This document shows positions 35,108 through 43,920 of a stretch of 64,000 nt of DNA, piece by piece. A program made the translations under genes and the position numbers. Source of the DNA: DFXE01 sp032054765. GTDB taxonomy: Bacteria > Bacteroidota > Bacteroidia > Bacteroidales > Tannerellaceae. The stretch is from positions 248,001-312,000 of the forward strand of contig DAMBSC010000004.1 in assembly GCA_032054765.1 (NCBI GenBank). The letters run 5' to 3'. The notes under the pieces are model-generated. The model was not told the origin of the DNA. It did no database searches and was given only the letters and a program-made list of their open reading frames with translations. Position 1 is the first letter of the stretch, and every line of letters starts with the position of its first letter.

Positions 35108-36646
35108 ATGTTAGTAAAATCATTTGCGGCTGCCGTACAGGGCATTTCTGCCACGGTTGTAACCATTGAAGTTAGTTGTAGTAAAGGGATACAGTTTTTC
35201 CTTGTTGGATTGCCGGATGTGGCGGTTCGTGAAAGCCATGAGAGAATCATTTCAGCCCTTCAGGTAAGTGGATTCAAATTCCCTCGTCATCGTATTGTTA
35301 TTAATATGGCACCTGCCGATATCAAGAAAGAGGGAGCTTCTTATGATCTCCCACTAGCAGTTGGAATAATGGCTGCTGCCGAGCAGATAGACGCTTCCCT
35401 ACTCGACCGGTTTATGATAATGGGAGAACTATCCCTGGATGGAAGTCTTTCTCCTATAAAGGGAGTATTACCGATTACCTTAAAAGCCCGTGATGAAGGC
35501 TTTAAAGGAATCATTCTCCCTAAACAAAACATAAAGGAAGCGGCAGTAGTAGATGGTATCGACGTCTTCGGAATGGAGAATATAAAAGAAGTATTGGAGT
35601 TTATGGATGGTAAACGAGTAGTTGAACCTACAACCATTGATATCAATACTGAATTTTATTCTCAACAGGAAGTATATGACTTTGACTTCTCAGATGTCCG
35701 CGGACAAGAAAATGTAAAACGGGCATTAGAAGTTGCAGCAGCCGGAGGCCATAATATCCTTATGGTTGGTCCACCGGGAAGCGGAAAGTCGATGCTCGCC
35801 AAACGTCTTCCTTCTGTACTTCCCCCTTTGACGCTTCAGGAATCATTGGAAACGACTAAAATACATTCGGTAGCGGGCAAAATAACAAAAGATACATCTC
35901 TTATGGCCAGACGTCCGTTCAGATCCCCTCATCATACAATATCAAATGTAGCGATGGTTGGAGGTGGATCATTTCCACAGCCTGGTGAAATTAGTCTTGC
36001 ACATAACGGAGTATTATTTCTCGACGAACTTCCGGAATTTAACAGAAATGTACTTGAAGTAATGCGTCAGCCATTAGAAGACAGGGTAATAACCATTTCA
36101 CGGGCACGCTTTTCAATAGATTATCCGGCAGGTTTTATGTTAGTAAGTTCCATGAATCCCTGCCCTTGTGGATACTTTAATCACCCTGAACGGCCATGTC
36201 TATGTTCCCCTGGTTTGGTACAGAAGTATATGAACCGTATTTCCGGGCCGTTATTAGACCGAATTGATATCCAGATAGAGATCACCCCCGTTCCATTCGA
36301 GAAAATCTCAGAAAGGCGCCCATCCGAGCTCAGTGCATGCGTTAGGGAACGGGTAATAAAAGCCCGTTCCATACAGGCCAAGCGATTCAAAAATTCTGAA
36401 GGTATCTATTGCAATGCACAAATGACGACTAAACTGCTTCATCAGTATGTTATTCCAGACACAACAGGATTAACTCGTTTACAAACAGCTATGCAACGTT
36501 TCAATTTATCGGCTAGAGCTTATGACCGTATACTGAAAGTATCCCGGACTATTGCCGATCTCGAAGGATCGGAACAAGTAGAAGCCCGTCATATTGCCGA
36601 AGCTATTAATTACAGGAATCTGGATAGAGAAAACTGGGGAATGTAA
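35108..36646 (+). CDS. comM: YifB/ComM-family magnesium chelatase-like AAA+ ATPase
   Basis: A 512-aa AAA+ protein of the YifB/ComM family, a helicase that aids branch migration during natural transformation in studied species. An N-terminal Lon-like S5 fold (about 1-165) precedes the ATPase with Walker A GPPGSGKSMLAKRLP (about 220-234) and Walker B LFLDELPEF. A zinc-like cluster CPCGYFNHPERPCLC lies near 350. The ATG at 35108 is preferred to an in-frame TTG six bases upstream. It is convergent with korB, with only 14 bp between. Confidence 0.92.
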   Translation: MLVKSFAAAVQGISATVVTIEVSCSKGIQFFLVGLPDVAVRESHERIISALQVSGFKFPRHRIVINMAPADIKKEGASYDLPLAVGIMAAAEQIDASLLDRFMIMGELSLDGSLSPIKGVLPITLKARDEGFKGIILPKQNIKEAAVVDGIDVFGMENIKEVLEFMDGKRVVEPTTIDINTEFYSQQEVYDFDFSDVRGQENVKRALEVAAAGGHNILMVGPPGSGKSMLAKRLPSVLPPLTLQESLETTKIHSVAGKITKDTSLMARRPFRSPHHTISNVAMVGGGSFPQPGEISLAHNGVLFLDELPEFNRNVLEVMRQPLEDRVITISRARFSIDYPAGFMLVSSMNPCPCGYFNHPERPCLCSPGLVQKYMNRISGPLLDRIDIQIEITPVPFEKISERRPSELSACVRERVIKARSIQAKRFKNSEGIYCNAQMTTKLLHQYVIPDTTGLTRLQTAMQRFNLSARAYDRILKVSRTIADLEGSEQVEARHIAEAINYRNLDRENWGM

Positions 36647-36660
36647 ATCCCTGACATTTT

Positions 36661-37674
36661 CTATTTCACTTCCCAAACTTCACCTTTCATAAGCAGATCA
36701 TGAAGTTTACGGGTTGGATTTTTAGCTTGTATTTCAGCAATTTGCTCTTCAACGGCAGTATCATAAACAGGTGCTTCCACATCTCTGATAATGCCCAAAG
36801 CAATCGGTAAATCCCCTCCCATCATAGAAAGCATCATATGCAGAGTGATATCCTTTTCATGTGCATCATGTACAAGAATATCATCCAACGTATATCCATC
36901 TTCACCGATAGTGACAGCTTTCAGTTTCATGCCATCCAGAACCAATCCTTTATTATTTTCGGTTCCAAACAGCATTTTTTCGCCGTGACGAAGGAAGATG
37001 GTACGTTCAGGACGAGCCTCTTTTGTGGAGATCTCCTTATGAATACCGTCATTAAAGATGACACAATTCACAAGCACCTCAACCACAGAAGTTCCTTTGT
37101 GAGCAGCCGATTCCGCAAGTATTTCCGTTGTATTTTTTAGGTCTACATCTATCAGACGAGCAAAGAAATTACCACGGGCACCTATCGTTAATTCTGCTGG
37201 AATAAAAGGCTCTTCAACAGTTCCGAAAGGAGAACTTTTAGAAACAAACCCCCTATCCGATGTCGGAGAGTATTGACCTTTTGTCAGACCATATATCTTA
37301 TTATTGAAAAGAACAATGTTGATATCCACATTCCTGCGGACAGCATGAATAAAATGGTTTCCACCGATTGCCAGACAGTCACCATCACCGGTCATTAACC
37401 AAACATTCAATGAAGGATTAGCTGTTTTAACTCCCGTAGCTATAGCAGCTCCACGACCATGAATAGTATGAAAACCATAAGCGTTCATATAATACGGTAA
37501 GCGTGAAGAACATCCAATACCTGAGATAACAGCTATGTTTTTAGGATCAACACCCCGTTCAGCCATGGCTTTATGTATACAATTCAGAACAGCATGATCG
37601 CCACAACCGGGACACCAGCGGACATACTGGTCACTTTTATAATCTTTTGGTTGATATTTTAATTCTTCCATCAT
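36661..37674 (-). CDS. korB: 2-oxoacid:ferredoxin oxidoreductase, beta subunit (2-oxoglutarate type)
   Basis: A 337-aa thiamine-diphosphate-binding beta subunit. Near the N-terminus is WCPGCGDHAVLN, and the ThDP motif is GDGDCLAIGGNHFIHAVRRN (about 97-116) with the FNNKIYGLTKGQ loop after it. With the alpha subunit it oxidises a 2-oxoacid to acyl-CoA and reduces ferredoxin, or runs in reverse. The 2-oxoglutarate assignment rests on length and overall resemblance to KorB. Its start overlaps the korA stop by 4 bp, which couples translation. Confidence 0.93.
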   Translation of the reverse strand: MMEELKYQPKDYKSDQYVRWCPGCGDHAVLNCIHKAMAERGVDPKNIAVISGIGCSSRLPYYMNAYGFHTIHGRGAAIATGVKTANPSLNVWLMTGDGDCLAIGGNHFIHAVRRNVDINIVLFNNKIYGLTKGQYSPTSDRGFVSKSSPFGTVEEPFIPAELTIGARGNFFARLIDVDLKNTTEILAESAAHKGTSVVEVLVNCVIFNDGIHKEISTKEARPERTIFLRHGEKMLFGTENNKGLVLDGMKLKAVTIGEDGYTLDDILVHDAHEKDITLHMMLSMMGGDLPIALGIIRDVEAPVYDTAVEEQIAEIQAKNPTRKLHDLLMKGEVWEVK

Positions 37675-39527
37675 TTAGCCTCCAATAATTTAGTGAACTC
37701 TTCAACTAATCTTGATACGATAAAAGGTTGACCTTTCACTCGATTAAAACGATGGGGAGTAAAACAAGGAACCTTACTACGCAAGTAATTTGCAAACTGT
37801 CCGTTATTCTGTTCAGCCACAACTACATTTTTATATTTAGTCAATAACTCTACAGTATTCTTAGGTAATGGACTTATAAACTTGAAGTGAGCTAAAGCCA
37901 CTTTCTTACCACTATCCTGCATGGTTTCCATCGCTTCACATAAATGGCCATAGGTTCCTCCCCACCCTACAATCAGCAGGTCGGCGTCTTCATCGCCTAA
38001 TACTTCCTGCTCAGGAATAAAATCAGCGATCTTATCAATTTTTGCCTGGCGGGTTAACACCATTTTCTGGTGATTATAAGGTTCTGTTGAGATTGCACTT
38101 GTGTCATAATCCTTTTCCAGTCCTCCTATGCGATGAGAGAAACCTTCTGTACCTGGAATAGCCCAATAGCGAACAAGCGTTTCAGGGTCCCGACGATAGG
38201 CTTTCCAAGGTTCTTCCCCTTTGTATTCAGTAGCATATTTTGGCTTGATTTCAGGATAATTTTCCAGATCCGGCAATCTCCAGGCAGACGAACCATTTGC
38301 TAAAAAAGAATCTGTTAATAATATAACCGGAGTCATATGTTCAATTGCCAGTTTAGCCGACCAATAAGCAGCGTCAAAACAGTCAGTTGGCGTAGAAGCA
38401 GCAATTACAACAACCGGGCTCTCTCCATTACGTCCGTACAATGCCTGTAACAAGTCGGTCTGTTCACTTTTCGTCGGCATACCGGTAGAAGGTCCGCCAC
38501 GCTGAACATCAACTACCACCAATGGAAGTTCTGCAATTACAGCCAATCCGATAGCTTCACTCTTTAAAGCAAGACCTGGACCGGAAGTTGAAGTCGCAGC
38601 CAAATTACCTGCAAAACTTGCTCCGATAGCTGTACAAACTCCTGCTATTTCATCTTCAAACTGAAGCGCCTTTACCCCAAGTTCTTTTCGAGCTGAAAGT
38701 TCCTGCAATATATCCGTAGCCGGTGTAATAGGATAACTCCCCAGAAAAAGTTTGAGTCCTGCCTTTTCAGCGGCAGCAATCAACCCATATGAGGTTGCTT
38801 TATTACCATTTATATCTGTATAGAATCCAGGAGTTGTCTTTTTGCTTTCTATCCGATAAGTAGAAACAGAAGCATGAATATTATGTCCGTAATTATAACC
38901 ATCTGTTAAAGCCTTTATATTTGCTTTGGCAATAGTTGGTTTCTTTGAAAATTTGTTCTGAAGCATGGTCATGGCTTCTTCAAGCGGACGTTCAAACAGC
39001 CAGCAAACCAAACCTAACGCAAACATATTCTTGCAACGGACTGCCGATTTATTATCGAGTCCATATTCGGCAAGGCCATCTTTTACCATAGTCGTGATTG
39101 GGGTCGCAATTACTTGAACACCCTTCAACCCTAATTCAGCAAAAGGATCGTCGGTAGTAAATTGTGCTTTATCCAGATCACTTTTCTGGAAAGAATCTGT
39201 ATCAATAATAACAATTGCCTGCGGTTTGAGATAGTTGACATTTACTTTCAATGCTGCAGGATTCATAGCAACTAATACATCCGCTTTATCACCAGGAGTA
39301 AAAATCCTCCTGGAACCAAGATGTACCTGAAATCCGGAAACACCACTTAATGATCCTTGCGGAGCACGAATTTCGGCGGGAAAATCGGGGAAAGTAGAAA
39401 TTTCATTTCCCAAGATTGCCGATAAATTGGAGAAAATAGTGCCGGTTAACTGCATCCCGTCTCCCGAATCTCCGGAAAAACGGACAACAACCTTCTCCAA
39501 AGTAATCACTTTAGTCTGATCTGCCAT
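37671..39527 (-). CDS. korA: 2-oxoacid:ferredoxin oxidoreductase, fused gamma-alpha subunit
   Basis: A 618-aa fusion. Residues about 10-190 are the gamma domain (VVRFSGDSGDGMQLTG), and about 215-600 the alpha pyrimidine-binding part (GSYPITPATDILQEL, DEIAGVCTAIGAS, GPGLALKSE). The gamma-alpha fusion is usual for KorA in Bacteroidota. It forms the catalytic complex with KorB and feeds the TCA branch used for glutamate and succinate metabolism. Promoter box at 39573-39580. Confidence 0.94.
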   Translation of the reverse strand: MADQTKVITLEKVVVRFSGDSGDGMQLTGTIFSNLSAILGNEISTFPDFPAEIRAPQGSLSGVSGFQVHLGSRRIFTPGDKADVLVAMNPAALKVNVNYLKPQAIVIIDTDSFQKSDLDKAQFTTDDPFAELGLKGVQVIATPITTMVKDGLAEYGLDNKSAVRCKNMFALGLVCWLFERPLEEAMTMLQNKFSKKPTIAKANIKALTDGYNYGHNIHASVSTYRIESKKTTPGFYTDINGNKATSYGLIAAAEKAGLKLFLGSYPITPATDILQELSARKELGVKALQFEDEIAGVCTAIGASFAGNLAATSTSGPGLALKSEAIGLAVIAELPLVVVDVQRGGPSTGMPTKSEQTDLLQALYGRNGESPVVVIAASTPTDCFDAAYWSAKLAIEHMTPVILLTDSFLANGSSAWRLPDLENYPEIKPKYATEYKGEEPWKAYRRDPETLVRYWAIPGTEGFSHRIGGLEKDYDTSAISTEPYNHQKMVLTRQAKIDKIADFIPEQEVLGDEDADLLIVGWGGTYGHLCEAMETMQDSGKKVALAHFKFISPLPKNTVELLTKYKNVVVAEQNNGQFANYLRSKVPCFTPHRFNRVKGQPFIVSRLVEEFTKLLEAK

Positions 39528-39572
39528 AGTTAGATAAATTAGATTGAGCTTTTTTTACAAAGCATTTACATA

Positions 39573-39580
39573 CAAAAGTA
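39573..39580 (-). promoter_or_regulatory. -7 promoter box for korAB
   Basis: On the minus strand TACTTTTG matches TAnnTTTG, 45 bp before the korA start, in the 85-bp gap after the alanine dehydrogenase gene. Confidence 0.5.
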
Positions 39581-39612
39581 GTAATTATCTTTCACAATTG
39601 TTTACATTCTGT

Positions 39613-40827
39613 TTAAAATGCAGACAGATAGATATCAATATTATTAGATAAAATATTAAAATGATTAGACACAAAGTTGTTTACCGGCTTGCCTGAATAC
39701 ATATAAACTCCGGAACGGAAACATCTGTCTTCTTTTATCATAGCCTGTATAGACCCTGCATCTCCCAAGGAAACTAACATAGAAACAAAAACATTACTAA
39801 AAGCCATGGAGGTAGTACGTGCAACCAAATTACTTACACTTGGTTTGCAATAGTGCAAGACCCCATATTGCTCAAATATTTCAGGATCTGAAGGAGACAA
39901 ACAGCAAGTCGTTTCAAAACACCCTCCCTGATTTATACGTAAATCGATTATCAAAGCCCCTGGCTTCATTGTTCGGATCAGATCCTCAGCAATCAGATAC
40001 CGGCGATGTACATTAATAAAACTCATTGCTCCGACAACTACATCCGCACTCTGAAAAGCATTATGCAGGACTTTAGGGTGTAAGTTAGAGGTAAAAACTT
40101 TCTGACCCAATATATTTTGTATGGTCCTGAGTTTATCAATATTATTATCAAATATCTTAACGGTAGCCCCCATTCCCAATGCTGCACGTGCAGCCATTGT
40201 TCCTGCTGTTCCCGCCCCAATAATCAATACTTCAGTAGGTGCTATTCCCGGAATACCTCCCAACAATAACCCTTTCCCTCCTTGCGAATTACTGAGCATA
40301 GAAGAGGCGATTGTAACAGCAGTAGTACCCTCTATCTCAGAAAGAATACTTAATATAGGGTATTGCTCCTTATGATCCATCATCAGCTCATAAGAGACAG
40401 CATTGATCCGTTTGGCTGACATAGCCTCATAAGTTTCCTGTGAAAACTGGCTAAAATGGATAAATGAAAAAAGAGTTGCCCTAGGCTTCATCAAGGCAAT
40501 CTCCTCCGGTAGAGGAGGTAAAATCTTCAAGATAATATCTGCCTGGAAAACTTCTGCAGCCGTATCAACAATTTGAGCCCCAGCATCAGAGAAACGATTA
40601 TCAGAATAGTTAATACCTAATCCGGCATCAGTTTCCAATATGACCTGATGTCCAGCATCAGTAAGCATATCAACGGCTTCCGGAGTAAGAGCCAGACGCC
40701 TTTCTCCCTCTTTTTTCTCTCGAGGAATACCTATTAATAGACGATTGTTTACTTTCGTCAATTCTTTTAAGAGTTCCTGCGGGGTATATACCCCCTGAAT
40801 CTGTTGTTTTCCCCCTTTAGCTTCCAT
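39613..40827 (-). CDS. ald: Alanine dehydrogenase / NAD(P) transhydrogenase-type protein
   Basis: A 404-aa member of the alanine dehydrogenase/PntA family. The N-terminal motif GIPREKKEGERRLALTP (about 33-49) and the Rossmann motif IGAGTAGTMAARAALGMGA (about 203-221) are diagnostic. It would interconvert L-alanine and pyruvate plus ammonia with NAD. The N-terminus is about 30 residues longer than typical Ald. It lies 7 bp after aroK and is probably in the same transcript. A lysine-catabolic or transhydrogenase role cannot be excluded. Confidence 0.85.
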   Translation of the reverse strand: MEAKGGKQQIQGVYTPQELLKELTKVNNRLLIGIPREKKEGERRLALTPEAVDMLTDAGHQVILETDAGLGINYSDNRFSDAGAQIVDTAAEVFQADIILKILPPLPEEIALMKPRATLFSFIHFSQFSQETYEAMSAKRINAVSYELMMDHKEQYPILSILSEIEGTTAVTIASSMLSNSQGGKGLLLGGIPGIAPTEVLIIGAGTAGTMAARAALGMGATVKIFDNNIDKLRTIQNILGQKVFTSNLHPKVLHNAFQSADVVVGAMSFINVHRRYLIAEDLIRTMKPGALIIDLRINQGGCFETTCCLSPSDPEIFEQYGVLHYCKPSVSNLVARTTSMAFSNVFVSMLVSLGDAGSIQAMIKEDRCFRSGVYMYSGKPVNNFVSNHFNILSNNIDIYLSAF

Positions 40828-40834
40828 AGAAATG

Positions 40835-41356
40835 TTATAATAACTTTTCCAACGCTATAGCAATATTCTCAACATCGTTGTCCGTCAACATTTGTTCAGC
40901 GTTAAATACGATTGTAGTTTGCATATAGAATGACTCTCTTTTATTAAGGCTTTCTTCAATAAAACCTCTTAACCCTTCACCACTATACCCTTTCAGGATC
41001 GGCCGGGTATGCTTTACCAGTTCTAATCGTTTTACCAGCTCTTCAGAAGAAACTTTAAGATATACAGTTGTACCCACTTGGTTCATAAACGATATATTAT
41101 CATAAAAGCAAGGGGTTCCACCTCCCGTAGAGACGATCACATTCTCAAAAGTGGAGATTTCATGCAGCATTTTCTGCTCGATCTCACGAAAATGTAATTC
41201 CCCCTTTTCTTCAAAGAGTTCACGTATAGTTTTATGGAAACGCGCTTCTATATAATGATCTAAATCTATAAAGGAGAGTCCCATCCGTTTTGACAATTGT
41301 TTTCCCACAGTTGTTTTCCCTGCCCCCATATAGCCTATCAGAAAAATACGCTTCAT
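40835..41356 (-). CDS. aroK: Shikimate kinase
   Basis: A 173-aa P-loop kinase that phosphorylates shikimate at the 3-hydroxyl in aromatic amino acid synthesis. Walker A GYMGAGKTTVGK is at residues 8-19. The shikimate-binding Asp/Arg region FIDLDHYIE and HFREIEQKML, the GGGTP motif (about 78-82) and the lid Arg in KHTRPIL are all present. It is the first gene of a two-gene unit with ald, read from a promoter box at 41379-41386. Confidence 0.96.
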   Translation of the reverse strand: MKRIFLIGYMGAGKTTVGKQLSKRMGLSFIDLDHYIEARFHKTIRELFEEKGELHFREIEQKMLHEISTFENVIVSTGGGTPCFYDNISFMNQVGTTVYLKVSSEELVKRLELVKHTRPILKGYSGEGLRGFIEESLNKRESFYMQTTIVFNAEQMLTDNDVENIAIALEKLL

Positions 41357-41378
41357 GTCTTCTCTTCCATAATTTATA

Positions 41379-41386
41379 CAAAGGTA
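41379..41386 (-). promoter_or_regulatory. -7 promoter box for aroK-ald
   Basis: On the minus strand TACCTTTG matches TAnnTTTG, 22 bp before the aroK start codon. Confidence 0.55.
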
Positions 41387-41434
41387 TGTTTTTTTGTGAT
41401 ACTATTTTGCGGTTATATCATAATGTCATGATTT

Positions 41435-42409
41435 TTATATACTATCAACCATTGTATGCTGTTCTTCAAAGAATATTCTTCTGTCTTTTTCGCCACTTTC
41501 AGATATTAAAGTAGATACCTTTTTCATAGAATTTACCCACTCATAAATTTTCATACAAGTATTATATTCTTCCGTAAGAGCTGATCTTACAAAATAAGAC
41601 CTGAAATACGCCAATGCCTTTTCATCAGAAAAGAAAGTGTAATAAGTCAATCCAATATTTATACTTGAAAGATAAAACTCAATTGGTCCTGAACGGGGAA
41701 GCAAGCCTGCATGCGTTCCTTTTGCCACTCCTTCAACTACATATAAAAGCTCATGTATATCTTTCTTAATATTTTCAACATCATCTTTCGAAAGAATCCG
41801 TATACTATACAAATACTTAATATCGTTTATCAAATTCCAGATAACAGGAATATCCCATATATAAAATATAGTCTCATATTTCCAGAAATTATCCAATATG
41901 ATTTGATGAAACTTCTCGATCCTTTCAGGCAATGCCCATTCTGAGTATCCTCTATTAAAATCTTTACCTACATAATAATGTCCCAATTTGAAATATTTGA
42001 ATTTACACAAATAAGGATGAGGAATACAAAACTCAATTGGAAGTGTATCAAACACCACTCCCATATGAACAGATACTTCATTATTCAAAAGAGCCATCTT
42101 ATTTATATTATATTCTAATATATCAATAATAGTATCTATTGATTCATGAGATAAAGGCTTTCCCATCTTTATAGGAACAAACAGAAAATTTGTGTTCTCA
42201 CTTAATAAAGAATCAATTGAAATATTTAATGATTGAGCAATCATACCCATCTCTTGTACTGTAAACAAAACTTTTCCATTTAGCCTACGATAAGCAGATT
42301 CTCTCTCAATTTTTAGTATATCACCAATTAATGAAACCAATTCACTCTTTTTCCTACTGCTATTATTAAGAAGATTCAGAAAACTTTCGTGTAAGTCCGT
42401 TTTTTTCAT
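41435..42409 (-). CDS. Helix-turn-helix regulator-like protein, divergent from the fimbrial operon
   Basis: A 324-aa protein from the ATG at 42409. An upstream in-frame ATG at 42505 would add a 32-residue non-conserved-looking leader. Residues about 15-75 form an XRE-like helix-turn-helix (ILKIERESAYRRLNGKVLFTVQEM, interrupted here only by line length), similar to other Bacteroidales regulators. The remaining 250 residues are a helical domain of unknown role, perhaps ligand or partner binding. It is divergent from the fimbrial operon across a spacer holding the palindrome array at 42601-42682, which makes it a candidate fimbrial regulator (inference). Confidence 0.7.
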   Translation of the reverse strand: MKKTDLHESFLNLLNNSSRKKSELVSLIGDILKIERESAYRRLNGKVLFTVQEMGMIAQSLNISIDSLLSENTNFLFVPIKMGKPLSHESIDTIIDILEYNINKMALLNNEVSVHMGVVFDTLPIEFCIPHPYLCKFKYFKLGHYYVGKDFNRGYSEWALPERIEKFHQIILDNFWKYETIFYIWDIPVIWNLINDIKYLYSIRILSKDDVENIKKDIHELLYVVEGVAKGTHAGLLPRSGPIEFYLSSINIGLTYYTFFSDEKALAYFRSYFVRSALTEEYNTCMKIYEWVNSMKKVSTLISESGEKDRRIFFEEQHTMVDSI

Positions 42410-43315
42410 AGTAAACAATTCTTTTTGACAGAGGTCTGTCAACATTATGATTTCCAAATTTACGCAATTTTTAAACAAGAGCAAAGGAGAGACATTAATT
42501 TTCAAAAGAAAAATATTTTTCTTATATCTTTTTTACTTTATCGCAGAAAACCCCAACAATGATCAGTATGATTTGTAATAATTTATGGATAAATTCAACG
42601 TTCGACAATTGTTGAATTTATGTTCAACATATGTCGAATTTGTATTCAACAATTATGGAATATAAATTCAACATATGTCAAACGCAAAAAGTTTGTAAAC
42701 AATATGATTAATAGATAACTGTCATTTTACTTACTTCCATAGTTTATTCACTGGTTTTATTATGTATTCATATAAGCTTACTGATAAATTACAAATTCAT
42801 CTTAATCTTTCCAATGAAACATCAGTCTATAGTGACATTACTTTACTACCAAGTCTCTCCTTTATTCCTGATTTAAAAAAAAAGACCTCCAACCCTTTTT
42901 TAAACAATATAATTGTCGCAAATAAATCTTTTCTACAGTATTTTCCGATATAAATCGCAATAAAGCACTTTACAGAATACAATATTTACAGAATTGTCCA
43001 TAAAATGTTTATTTTATATATGTTTCTGTTGAATATTTGCTTTCACATAGAAACAAAAGGCAATAATCATCTGAATAAACTTTCTCTCTGCACCCTTTAT
43101 GTCTTTATTGTATAAATTTTTATGCCGTATTTTGCAATATAAAATTTAAAGGGATAGAAATAATTAGTCAACAAAGGATAAAATAAACAAAACAGATTAC
43201 AAACCCTATTATTTAGGCCATACACATTAATATTATAATTAAAAATTTAAACAAAACTGAGGATGTGTCTGTCACAAAAATAAGGGCAGGACAAATATAT
43301 AGACTACTACTAACC
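42410..43315. other. 906-bp spacer between the HTH regulator and the fimbrial operon
   Basis: Very AT-rich. It holds the four-unit palindrome array at 42601-42682. A 63-codon frame at 42762-42953 has no signal peptide or homology that I recognise and is probably chance. A short TGTTTCT/AGAAACA inverted pair lies near 43020-43060. A near-consensus -7 box (GTATTTTG, 43127-43134) may serve the fimbrial operon. Confidence 0.5.
42601..42682. repeat. Four 16-bp palindromes at exact 22-bp period (TTCRACA-TGTYGAA)
   Basis: Units start at 42601, 42623, 42645 and 42667. They are TTCGACAATTGTTGAA, TTCAACATATGTCGAA, TTCAACAATTATGGAA and TTCAACATATGTCAAA, separated by 6-bp spacers. They alternate between AATT and ATAT centres. 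The layout is the same as the array at 27270-27351 although the motif differs. It lies 190 bp upstream of the HTH regulator start. Confidence 0.85.
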
Positions 43316-43903
43316 ATGTTGGATATGATAAATAATTCTCGAAAAATATTACGGGCAATTTTATTATCGGCGATTGTAAGCCTGCTACATTTTTCAACTG
43401 CAGAAAGCCAGGTTGTCGGCGTGAAAAGCAATCTTCTTTATGATATGACCTCAACTATTAACTTAGGTTTGGAAGTAGGGTTAGGACCTAGATGGTCTCT
43501 GGAACTTCCTGTCAATTATAATCCCTGGAGTCTGGGAACAGATAAAAAAATCAAACACTGGCTGATACAACCTGAGTTACGCTACTGGCTTTGCGAACGT
43601 TTCAATGGCCATTTTATAGGATTACATGGTCACATGGCCGGATATAATTTCGGCGGTATCAAATTTATCGGACTGGAAAACCACCGTTATGAAGGGAATC
43701 TCTACGGAGCAGGTATCTCTTATGGCTATCAGTGGATATTAAATAAACGATGGAGTATTGAGACGACCCTTGGTATTGGATATGCCTATCTGGATCATAC
43801 AAAATATTTTTGTGAAACATGTGGCGAAAAGATCGGTGATTTTACAAAAAACTACTTTGGCCCTACCAAAATAGGAGTTTCCCTTATCTATATCATCCGA
43901 TAA
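43316..43903 (+). CDS. DUF3575 family exported protein (fimbrial locus)
   Basis: A 195-aa DUF3575 protein from the ATG at 43316 (43325 is also possible); a GTG at 43265 would put a non-signal extension before the signal peptide. After the signal (ending AESQ) come VGVKSNLLYDMTSTINLGLE, NYNPW and HWLIQPELRYW, the family hallmarks. The product is a beta-barrel-like outer-membrane protein. DUF3575 genes commonly sit at the head of Mfa-type fimbrial loci next to DUF3868, as here, 17 bp upstream of the next start. Confidence 0.87.
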   Translation: MLDMINNSRKILRAILLSAIVSLLHFSTAESQVVGVKSNLLYDMTSTINLGLEVGLGPRWSLELPVNYNPWSLGTDKKIKHWLIQPELRYWLCERFNGHFIGLHGHMAGYNFGGIKFIGLENHRYEGNLYGAGISYGYQWILNKRWSIETTLGIGYAYLDHTKYFCETCGEKIGDFTKNYFGPTKIGVSLIYIIR

Positions 43904-43920
43904 CCTTTTAATATTTGAAG

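Noticed and set aside
42762..42953. 63-codon frame in the fimbrial spacer
   Set aside because: AT-rich, no signal peptide or recognisable motif, and no promoter close by; probably chance.
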